Source: Apodospora peruviana
Taxonomy: Eukaryota > Ascomycota > Sordariomycetes > Sordariales > Lasiosphaeriaceae
DNA length: 64,000 nucleotides
Assembly (NCBI GenBank): GCA_033439685.1
Contig: JAUEDM010000004.1
Coordinates: 4,650,001-4,714,000, forward strand
Reading direction: 5' to 3'
Below the pieces are notes generated by a model, which made no database searches, was not told the origin of the DNA, and worked only from the letters and a program-made list of their open reading frames with translations. Positions 44,284-52,742 of the stretch are shown here, in pieces. Made by a program: the position numbers and the translations under genes. Each line of letters begins with the position of its first letter. Position 1 is the stretch's first letter.

Positions 44284-45687
44284 CTACCATTTTATCGGTG
44301 CGACTACACTACGACCTGTGGCTGTCTTGTCCTTCCTAAGACCAACTCGAAGAACCTCCATCAAGCCAACAAACTCTCTTCTCTCAATGGCATCAACCCA
44401 TTGTTCAATCCTTCTCAGATAGAAACCGGCACCGCACCGAGTCACCGCGCCGAGAAAGTCGGCCTTGAGTGCACCCTCTGTAACCTCCATATCCCAACTG
44501 GGCCTCAACTCCCGCATTCTCGCAGCATACACCTTTCGCAACTGTGTCTGCTCGTATTCCATCAGATGGATCCAGTACAGCTCCGTCTTGCCTTCGTTGT
44601 CCAAGCTGTCCTCCATCTGTCCGTCATTTGATGAAGTATCATGTTGGTCACTGACATCGGTATACCGATTCCGATCAGGCCTCTTCTCTCTGTCAGCGCC
44701 ACGCAGGAACTCAGGAAGTTGCGAGGACACCCAGACTGGCATGGCCGATACACACTCCCAGTCGATAATGGCGGTTATCTCATCGTTGTCGTCCACCATG
44801 ATATTCATGAGGGATAAGTCGTCATGCCAGAGCATCGTCCTCTCAGGCGGGTGAAGCAGCGACGGGAAGACTCTATGTAGCAACCGGAGCAGCTTCCGTG
44901 CCACGCGCAAGGCACCTTCTGCATACTCTCTGTCGTCTTGGTCCTTGGTTTCAGCGAGTGAGGTTGTGTGTTCCTTTACGATGATGTTGAGATACACCTG
45001 CAACCAGTCGTGGCTTGAGACGAAAGGACCACGTGGGATATGATAGTCATAATGCGCGCCCGAGAAGAAGGCAGCCGAGACAATCTGCCCCGGGCACGGC
45101 ATGCCATCCATATCGTCGACATCATTCTGGTCCGTAGGCTGGCTAGTCCCAAGCGTACCGATTCCCCGGAGGAGACCAACATCCCCAAGGTTATTCCCAT
45201 GCTGCCACAACTGAGCCTGAAAATCCGCCACCCGCGCAACCAACCTCTCCTTTTTGGTCATGGACATTTTCCGCCAGCGGTAGTACGCAGGCTTGCCGGC
45301 CATCCATTCCATCAGGATCCACTCGAACCCGATGTCGTTGTCGCTGGTCCCGTCAAAGGCAATGACCTCGGGCACGGGTATGATGTCGGTCTTGCGCCGG
45401 ACCAGCTGCAAAGTCGCGACCTCTCCACGCGTCTTGTTGTGAGGATCGACGGGCAACGAGACGCGCAGGATGAACTTGTCCCCCGCAGTCTCCACGAGAT
45501 AGTTCTTGTTGTACGTGCCTGCCGCGTGTAAAGAGACTGTGCAATTGTCGGTGCGGCCAAGACCTAATTCACGACGACAGAGACGCTCCAGGGATTCGAG
45601 GTCTGGCGGTTCGCGAGCCCAACGTGGCTCAAGGTCGAAGCCGGTGTCGTCCCAGACGAGACCATCTCGACTTGCTTTATTTCGCAT
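44284..45687 (-). CDS. APH-family (phosphotransferase enzyme) protein, 467 aa
   Basis: A single exon from the ATG at 45687; an upstream extension starts with GTG and is not used. The protein-kinase-like fold of the APH family is visible: TYNKNYLVETAGDKFILRVS (nucleotide-binding loop and Lys region), GFEWILMEWMAGKP (hinge), LWHDDLSLMNIMVDD (catalytic loop, the HxDxxxxN pattern with D in the base position) and AIIDWECV (the metal-binding DFG-like motif). The C-terminal 130 residues are fungus-specific and charged. Such fungal proteins are often called aminoglycoside phosphotransferases, but real substrates are mostly unknown small molecules. An antibiotic-resistance role should not be assumed. 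Confidence 0.88.
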   Translation of the reverse strand: MRNKASRDGLVWDDTGFDLEPRWAREPPDLESLERLCRRELGLGRTDNCTVSLHAAGTYNKNYLVETAGDKFILRVSLPVDPHNKTRGEVATLQLVRRKTDIIPVPEVIAFDGTSDNDIGFEWILMEWMAGKPAYYRWRKMSMTKKERLVARVADFQAQLWQHGNNLGDVGLLRGIGTLGTSQPTDQNDVDDMDGMPCPGQIVSAAFFSGAHYDYHIPRGPFVSSHDWLQVYLNIIVKEHTTSLAETKDQDDREYAEGALRVARKLLRLLHRVFPSLLHPPERTMLWHDDLSLMNIMVDDNDEITAIIDWECVSAMPVWVSSQLPEFLRGADREKRPDRNRYTDVSDQHDTSSNDGQMEDSLDNEGKTELYWIHLMEYEQTQLRKVYAARMRELRPSWDMEVTEGALKADFLGAVTRCGAGFYLRRIEQWVDAIERREFVGLMEVLRVGLRKDKTATGRSVVAPIKW

Positions 45688-46102
45688 TTTCGATGGCGGG
45701 TGGTCCTTCACCAGTTTTCTAAGCGACGCATGGTTGAATGAAAGACCTGTTGCGGTGGTTGTGGAATGATGATGGTTGACGAACCGCGACTGGAATTGAT
45801 TGGGTTCAAGCAGAGTCGCAAAAGCAATGGAGAGTGGGACTCACGATTCTATTGGCCCGCTCAATTAATTCACCTAGCGCTCTTGGCCTAGAAAATTCAA
45901 GAACGGCCGAACCAGTGGCAGCAGTCGCACAACACGCAGTCAACCATGAGAGAAGTCGTACGATGACGTCTCGCGGGACGAACAAACTGTTGGATCTTGT
46001 GCGGCTTCGAGTAACAACATATTACAGTTTCGAGCCATCGCTTAAAGACAAAATGCTCCATTCATTCCATGTTCCATCCCCTCTTGAAGTAGAAACGCAT
46101 AA
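45688..46102. other. Intergenic, promoter of the APH-family gene
   Basis: About 415 nt between the APH-family start and the end of the hydrolase gene. Nothing further is recognised. Confidence 0.5.
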
Positions 46103-46924
46103 CTAAGCGCATATAACTTGATTGCAGACCGTGACGATAGCCTCCACCACGTCGCCGGGCTTCCTCAAGAATGGCGAATGCCCCGAATCCAGCTTGACAA
46201 CATGCTCAAACTTTCCAACCTGCGCCATCATCTGCTGAAACTCAGGCGGCACGGCCTGATCTTTCTCGCAAAGCAAATACGTCTTGGGAATAGTAATCTC
46301 AGACTCGATGAACCGCGGAAAAGTGCTGAGACTCTTGTGGGATTGGAACTTGCAGACCGAAGCCCATGCCTTGTCGGCCGCTTCCGTCGGCAAGTCGCTG
46401 TAGAAAAGCGGCCTCGCGTCCTCCGTGAGCGACAAAAGTCCGTCCTTCACCACGTGAGTTAGCAACAGCACCAGAAAGTTGATGGAAGTGTTGCGCACCT
46501 TGACGATATGATACGGCATCGGAGGTGTTTCCTCGTCTCCTCCCATGATATTCTTCCCCTTTGCAGGGAAAGCGAACGCCGCAATCCAGACCGCAGCCAC
46601 GATTCCGCCCTTCAGACCTCTCGAAGCTCTCTCAGCCTTTGTCTGACCCTGGATGCACTCGGTTGCTGGCAGTGATCCGTAGCTATGCGCTACCACGATG
46701 GCTTCCTGTCCATCATCTAGCAGCGGCAAGAGCTGCTCGTGAATTTTCCTCGCGTCATCGATTGCCGTGGCGGCCGGATTGACGTCCTCATCGCCGCAGA
46801 CAGCCAGGGGGGCTGATAGGACGGTGTATCCTTGATCTTGAAGCGGAGTGCTGATCAGCTCGTAATGGCTTGGGCGGTGAAAGCCACCGGGGATGATGAC
46901 AATGACTGGCTTGGATGGGGCCAT
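46103..46924 (-). CDS. Alpha/beta hydrolase, salicylate-esterase-like, 255 aa
   Basis: The ATG at 46924 opens APSKPVIVIIPGGFHRPSHYE, the usual N-terminus of this group, with the oxyanion-hole PGG. The nucleophile elbow is AHSYGS, and SGHSPFLRKP carries the catalytic His. The frame is open throughout, but a 54-nt stretch (46445-46498) has GTGCGC at its start, GCTAAC 16 nt before its end and AAG at the end. Removing it joins YHIVK to DGLLSLTEDA, which is smoother than the encoded insert, so I model an in-frame intron: complement(46103..46444, 46499..46924), 255 aa. Substrates are probably small esters or amides. The retained form would have 273 aa. Confidence 0.85.
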   Translation of the reverse strand: MAPSKPVIVIIPGGFHRPSHYELISTPLQDQGYTVLSAPLAVCGDEDVNPAATAIDDARKIHEQLLPLLDDGQEAIVVAHSYGSLPATECIQGQTKAERASRGLKGGIVAAVWIAAFAFPAKGKNIMGGDEETPPMPYHIVKVRNTSINFLVLLLTHVVKDGLLSLTEDARPLFYSDLPTEAADKAWASVCKFQSHKSLSTFPRFIESEITIPKTYLLCEKDQAVPPEFQQMMAQVGKFEHVVKLDSGHSPFLRKPGDVVEAIVTVCNQVICA

Positions 46925-47496
46925 TATGATGAGTTTTGGTAAATCGTAGAGCCTTGAAGAAATCACAAGATCGACAGGCTTGAGGTTTCACAGGAGGGCG
47001 AGACCCTTTTAAATATCACAGGCTGCCGGATGCGCCGGAGAGAATGTTACCTTCCTACATACCTCACCGCATCTAGCGCTAAGATAGACATGAATACCAT
47101 TCCAAGTCAGGATATAAACTTCGGCAGCTGAAAGCGAGGGAGTGTTTGTCGAATACGGTGGCGGGGCCCAAGCTACCTCTTGATAGAAACACGTGTCCGA
47201 GTTGTCCAATGACGCATCGCCAGAAAGCGAGATGTCGAACGCAATGGACCCCAACGTCCTAAATAAGTTATATTGCTCTGCTTGCCTGCTTACATTCACC
47301 GTTACACCATTCCCAACATGATAATAAGTTGGGGACCACAAAGTACTCAAGCCGCGGTGACAGGATACCTGCCAGTAAACTTCACCCGTCTCAACGAGTC
47401 GACATCAAAATTGGAGATATTAATGAACTCTCTCAACGCGTGCATAATTCACAAAGTAAGAGATTCCAAAGGTAGGAACAGTAAAGACCGTCAGCC
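46925..47496. other. Intergenic, nothing recognised
   Basis: About 570 nt. A 113-codon minus-strand frame at 47009-47350 lacks an identifiable domain and lies in the hydrolase promoter, so it is not called. Confidence 0.45.
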
Positions 47497-48632
47497 TCAA
47501 TTTCTGTCACCCTCCGTCTCGATCTTCCCGATTATCTTCCCATCCAGCGTCTCCCTAAAAACTTCAAAATTCCCTTCATTCTTCCTATCGTAGACCGCAA
47601 ACCATATCTCCTTGAACCAACCACCGCGGAACTCCTCCTCATTCAGAACTTCCAGCCAACAGTCAGCAACTTCCCCTGGTGGGTTCCCGAATGCACCGCA
47701 CCCCAGAAGCCCCAGGACCAACATCGTGTGGCCTCGTGCAGCCGCCATGCGCAGACAGAGGCGCATCTTGTCCTTGGTCAGAGATCTCGCGTTTGCGTCA
47801 GCAAACAGCAATCTCCCCGCCTTTCCCTTTTCGAGTTCCCCACCCTTCTTGATTGAGAGTTTGCCACCACTTGATGGATGATGGTTTCCATCTTGGTCCT
47901 CCCCATCATCAGTACCTTTTTCCCTCCCCTCGTTTCCGTTCGATCTCTTAACAGCAGGTCGTCGGATCCTTGCCACGCTCAGGATACTCACAACCGGCAG
48001 TTGCGCAGCAGCAGTCACATCAGGAGTACCAGTCATGAGCAGCTTATGCCCATCACCCATCGAGCTCCGAAACACAACCACGTCGCGAGTATACAACCCA
48101 GCAGTGACGCTGATCGGATACCACCTGCGATGCAGCGACCCCGCGAGCGTGCTCCGAAAACAGATGGCTTCCTCTTGCGCCGACGAGCCTCGAAGCCATC
48201 CGCCACCGGGACTTTTTTCCGAGGCCATGTTCAGCATGCTGACGCGCGCAGCGGTGCCAACATTGAGATTGGATGGGTTGGCGGCGGTAGCCTTGAGTAC
48301 TCGGTCGAGGATATCGGTCTCGGATGCAGCCGTCGCAGTTGTCTGCCCGTTTTGCAGATTCAAGATCTGGACTGATGGCATTTTGATGGCGGCATCGAGA
48401 GAGTCTTCATTAGACACACGGACAGCTGTCCCAAGACCTGAGCCCTCTGATAGAGTGAAGTGCGGACACTTCGATGAGTCAAGGGTGGTAGAGATGCCAA
48501 CTCGAGGCATTCCGACTTTGTTGGGTCGAGACTTGGTAGTTGGGCGGCGATTGATGGTGTTAACTCTTTGGTCTCCTTGGCAATGTTGGCGAGCGCTTTG
48601 CGGCGGTCTTGATAAGCTTTGTTTTTCCACAT
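47497..48632 (-). pseudogene. Microbial-type PARG-domain protein with an apparent one-base loss
   Basis: The ATG at 48632 opens RRKALANIAKETKELTPSIA, as in the N-terminal region of TIGR02452-type proteins. The frame reaches LELASLPPL and then fails near 48475-48490. The next frame supplies DSSKCPHFTL, NEDSLDAAIKM and the complete catalytic core: LNMASEKSPGGGWLRG, then AQEEAICFRSTL (GGG plus QEE), and later LGLLGCGAFGNPP, ending at 47497. Intact proteins of this type remove ADP-ribose from proteins. A shorter product starting at MPRVGIST, near 48507, would keep the whole core but lose the N-terminal segment. So the gene may be broken, truncated but active, or misread by one base. A charged insertion (EGREKGTDDGEDQDG) lies within the core. 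Confidence 0.7.
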
Positions 48633-49527
48633 TGTATCGAGTACGGGGGATTTGGTGGTGTCTGAAGCGAGAGGTTTCGAGATACCGTAGGTAGTTGAAG
48701 TGAGGTCGTCCAGGGAACGGCTGTTGCTTGTCGTGGCGGAGATGACAGTTCTGAGGTCTTGTTGTATGGCTGCGGTTGTGTCTCGAGTCTTTCCCTTCCG
48801 GATCTCTGTCGGCGTGACTCATGCGTAGATGGGTTTGGTTGAGAGGCTGAAAGACTGGAACCTCTTCACTCCTTTGCATACATCTCCGATGGCGTGCAGC
48901 ATCATGAATCCTGCTCAAGCCAACCACAATCTCCAGAGCCGTTAAGAACTAGAGAATGGGTTGGGAGTGAATGGGTCGGCAATCACAGCCGATAACTCGA
49001 TATACCCCTGTGCTCTTACAGCAACATATTACTGTGTCATTTCCACTGGAAAGAATAACAAGTTTCTTGTCTCCGTGCCCCAGAGACTCCGGCTTATCAG
49101 ACTGTAGACTATCATGTCGTTACACGGTTGTATCAACCAGTCGAACACATTGACGTCATGATCAGACCCCGAGCATGGCAGTCGAGCTCAGAAAGCCCTG
49201 AGATTCAGTGCAGGGATCATCTGGGTTGGATTTCTTTTTGTCTGGTGTTGTCTCTCACTGTCCATCAACTCCATTCTGGTTAATATCTTAGTCTAGGATT
49301 CTTAGGTATCTCTCATCGCTACTGGTCTTCTTCCGTGTGGGGTCACAATGATATCCTCCCCGCTGCACCTCACCAAAGTGGCATGTTTTACCCCTCGTTT
49401 GATCGACTTTCCTCCCTATCAAGTTGATATAAAGCCTGCTCGGCATCATCTTTGGCTCCAGTCTTCGAGTTCACCGTGGACTACAATCACAATCTCCTCA
49501 TAACTTGTCAACAAAATCTCCCTTACA
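48633..49527. other. Intergenic between divergent genes
   Basis: About 895 nt between the PARG-like start and the SDR start. A TATA-like TGATATAAAG at 49424-49433 lies about 95 nt upstream of the SDR ATG. No gene is seen. Confidence 0.5.
49424..49433 (+). promoter_or_regulatory. TATA-like element before the C-factor-like SDR
   Basis: TGATATAAAG lies about 95 nt before the ATG at 49528, at a typical core-promoter distance. Inference only. Confidence 0.3.
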
Positions 49528-50250
49528 ATGCCCGTCTATTGCATCACCGGCACAAACCGCGGCATCGGACTGGAATTCGTCCGACAGCTCGCCCAATCCG
49601 CCGAGAAGTACACCATCCTCGCCCTCACGCGGTCCCTCTCGTCCGACCTCGGCGAGCTCAAGGCCGCAGCTTCGACCACCACGCACATCCTCGAGTGCGA
49701 TACCAGCAACCTGCAATCGATCCACACATTCACCAAGGGAGCAACCAAGATTCTTGGAAACCAGAAAATTGACTTTCTGCTCAACAGCGCAGCCGTAAAC
49801 GCAGCGTCATGGCAAAATTCGCTGACACTGGGACCCGACGACCTGATCGATCAAATCAAGACCAATGTCCTCGGCCCAGCAAAGATGGTTGAGTTTTTGC
49901 TGGGGACGGACTTGTTGTCCCCGAATGTTCGGATCCTGAACATGACATCCGGTCTGGCAAGCCTGCAGATCAGCAGCGGCATGTCGCCGCGCAAGTCGAC
50001 GGGGTATTCTATTTCCAAGGCTGCGCTGAACATGCTCAGTGTCCATCAGGCGGATGACTTGAAGGGAAAGCTGCCCGGGTGCGTGGTAATTGTCATGGAC
50101 CCGGGCTGGGTGAAGACCAGGATGGGCGGATCGGGTGCCACGGTTGAACCGCATGAGACTGTGAAGAGCATGTTGGGTATTCTGCTGAAGCTGAAGGAGG
50201 ATGACAACGGTAGTTTCTTCCATTATACTGGGGAGAAGATCCCGTGGTAG
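49528..50250 (+). CDS. Short-chain dehydrogenase/reductase, C-factor-like, 240 aa
   Basis: A single exon. The nucleotide-binding motif is at the very start (YCITGTNRGIGLEFVRQL, the TGxxxGIG pattern at about 7-14). LLNSAAVN replaces NNAG, LNMTSGLAS contains the catalytic Ser, and GYSISKAALNML gives the complete YxxxK pair. VMDPGWVKTRMGG is the PG motif, and the C-terminal GSFFHYTGEKIPW is typical of csgA/sniffer-like SDRs. It is a soluble NAD(P)-dependent oxidoreductase of unknown substrate. It is convergent with the PPOX-type gene. Unlike the SDR at 41 kb, this one keeps its active site. Confidence 0.92.
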   Translation: MPVYCITGTNRGIGLEFVRQLAQSAEKYTILALTRSLSSDLGELKAAASTTTHILECDTSNLQSIHTFTKGATKILGNQKIDFLLNSAAVNAASWQNSLTLGPDDLIDQIKTNVLGPAKMVEFLLGTDLLSPNVRILNMTSGLASLQISSGMSPRKSTGYSISKAALNMLSVHQADDLKGKLPGCVVIVMDPGWVKTRMGGSGATVEPHETVKSMLGILLKLKEDDNGSFFHYTGEKIPW

Positions 50251-50362
50251 GAATTGGAATGATGTGGTATATAGAGCGGAGTCAATCTCGTGCTATCCAT
50301 CTAGCTAGGTAGTCTTTGGCATGATTATTAAGAACGAGGTACTGCCAGCAATAACGACACAT

Positions 50363-51195
50363 CTACCGCACGAGTGAGCGATACAGCACCGGCCACAAAG
50401 AGACCATGAACCATGCAGTGGTCAGAGCCGTGAAGAACGCCACTAGGATGAGATGGAAAAGAGTGAATCGGGTTGCGGGCCGGTATTGGTCTGTCGCCAA
50501 AGGGCCAACCATCTTCTTCATCGGAGCGATGTTCTCTTCCTTGGCCGTCTTGCGTGCAATCTCGAGGCCTGGCAGTCCATCCATGCTCTTTGCGTTCTTG
50601 AATGCCCAGTACCTAAGCCGCGTTAGCACACGCAACCTATCAAGACACTGTTTCAAATGATGGATACTAACTTCTCAAAGCTCTCAGTAGATTTCCCTTG
50701 CTCAAACCGCTCGGCCTTCTTCGCATTAAACTCGTTCAGCTGTGTCCGAAACTCCTTGAACTCAAAGAACGGAACAGAAAACCCGCAAGACCCCCCAACC
50801 TGGTGAATATCGACCACGATAATCGATCTGCAGCCCGGAATAGTGTTGACATCGTGTTTGTTGACAAAGTCATTGAAGATCGGTGTGTTTAGTTCAAGCA
50901 CCCTGCCGTGCCCCCACAAACGAACAATCCGCGGCGGGCCCTCAAAGGCGTTGAACATAACACAGATTCGGCCGTTTCCCGGTTCATAAAGATGCGAGAT
51001 GGTCTCGTTGCCGCTTCCCGAGAGGTCCATGTACCAGAAAGTTTTGTTGTCCAGCAGCCCAAAATAGCAGCCTCCTTTGGGGGAGACGTTGACATGTCCG
51101 GACCCGGAGAGCGGGGCGGTGCCGACCCAGAACATTTTTTGGGAGAGAATCCATTTCATTCCCTGTTCGGGGATTGTCTCGAAGAACTGGCCCAT
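50363..51195 (-). CDS. Pyridoxamine-phosphate-oxidase-like (PPOX/FMN-binding split barrel) protein with C-terminal membrane helix, 257 aa
   Basis: The exons are complement(50363..50612, 50672..51195). The 59-nt intron has GTTAGT, a GCTAAC branch site and TTAG, and joins FEK to YWAFKNAKS in phase. The N-terminal 150 residues show the split-barrel pattern: FFETIPEQGMKWILSQKMFWVG, GHVNVSPKGG, FWYMDLSGSGNETISHL, GRICVMFNAFEGPPRIVRLWG and VVDIHQVGGSCGFSVP. The second exon adds a basic linker and one membrane helix (FTLFHLILVAFFTALTTAWFMV). Soluble relatives bind FMN or heme. Tail anchoring is unusual but recurs in fungal members. No substrate can be named. Confidence 0.85.
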
Positions 51196-51846
51196 TTTGA
51201 GGAAAAGTGATGTGATGCTGGCGAGTATCTAGGAATACATTACCATGAGGATGAAGAGGGTACAGAAAGCTAAGGTCGATCAGATACTAGGCTGAGTGAG
51301 TCAAAAGCTCGAGATATAGTAATTCCGCGCATCGAATTCACCAAAGGACGGAGCCGCCTAACCCCGGCCCGAGATTCGTATGCACAGGTCGTAAGCGCGT
51401 ATTCCGCGTAACCTCAATCCTTTATGTGTAGGGAGCCTCCATATACGCAATACCTCTTTAAGTGCTGCATTGTTTGCTAGGTGTCTAACGAGTCGCCTAT
51501 CCTTATCGATAACTTGACTTACTTGCAGCCGTGAACCCCTCTAAAGACAATCAGGCAGCCAACACGTGCCCAAAGAAGCGCCAAGGCCATTGAAACTCGG
51601 TTGTGTTTTGCGCAAGTGTGCATAACCCTGACAGACACACAATGTGATAAGTTGAATCCAATCTCATCCTCAACCCCCATCGACTATTGATCCCACACTC
51701 GTCACTTTTTGCCACACAACCATTACGTATTGTCTCGCCAAGTCGCATCCGGTACGCAGCTTAAGTCCCGCCATTGAACTGCCGGCTGCCGGGCACCGGA
51801 GCCGGTTGGATTGATTGACTGCCAGCCCGGATCCGTGATCTCGGCC
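51196..51846. other. Intergenic between divergent genes
   Basis: About 650 nt between the PPOX-like and zinc-finger genes. No gene recognised; it should hold both promoters. Confidence 0.5.
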
Positions 51847-52706
51847 ATGTCAGACAACAGTCCCCCGGGCCGTGCAAAAGACCTGCCCACTCCCGACTCT
51901 CCCAACGTGGACGCGCTCATCGACAAATTCAACCTTAACGTCGCCCTCCAGCCTGTCATGGCCAAGACTACATCTTCGTCAGCGTCGTCGAGCCCAGGGT
52001 CCGCCAGTGACCGTTCAGACGGAACTTCAGGTTCTGCTGCTGGCGCCGTCGGCGCGATGGACGCACACCGCCAACACAAGATCGACCGTATCATGCAGAG
52101 TCTCGTTACCGCTCTGGACACCAAACTCGCCATAATCAAGTCCGAGTCTTCGCCCAAACCAGAGCCTGGAGCCGCCGCCCAGACCAAGAGTATCCCCAAG
52201 GATGTCCATGTCAAGGAAGAACATACGGAGGATGAGACATCTCGCGATAAAGATCGCGTTGCGAAGAGGAAGGGGGCGCGGGCAGCCCCGAAGCCTGCCA
52301 GTGAGATGCAGCTTCCGTTTATTGGCTATACCTTCAAAAGATTCTCGAGCAATTTCCGGGCCGGAGGAACAAGCCCGATCGATGCAGTTGAGGATGTACT
52401 GGTACCCTCTGTTTCGACTGCGGCCGCGCCATCACAGACAATGCCGCCTCCCTCTCTGTCTCCGCCCCCGCCTCAGGTTCCCATAGCTGCTGCTGCTGCT
52501 GCTCAACCACCGGCTGCTCCTCCACCTCCTGCCTTTGCTGTAGCCTCATTTGTCTCTTTGGACGACAACCCTCTTCAACGTGGTCAGCAGCAGAAACAAC
52601 AGCAGAAGCAGAAGCGGCAGCAGCAGCAATTGACACTGGAACAGCGGCAGCAGCTGGAGCAACAGAGTCAACAAATGCAGCAGCTACAGCTGCTACGTCA
52701 ACAACC

Positions 52707-52742
<36 letters not shown>

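Noticed and set aside
44284..45687. Antibiotic-resistance gene reading of the APH-family protein
   Set aside because: The fold is clear, but fungal members of this family are widespread and resistance cannot be inferred from it.
47009..47350. Minus-strand 113-codon frame upstream of the alpha/beta hydrolase
   Set aside because: No domain, intron logic or leader is visible, and it lies in the expected promoter region.
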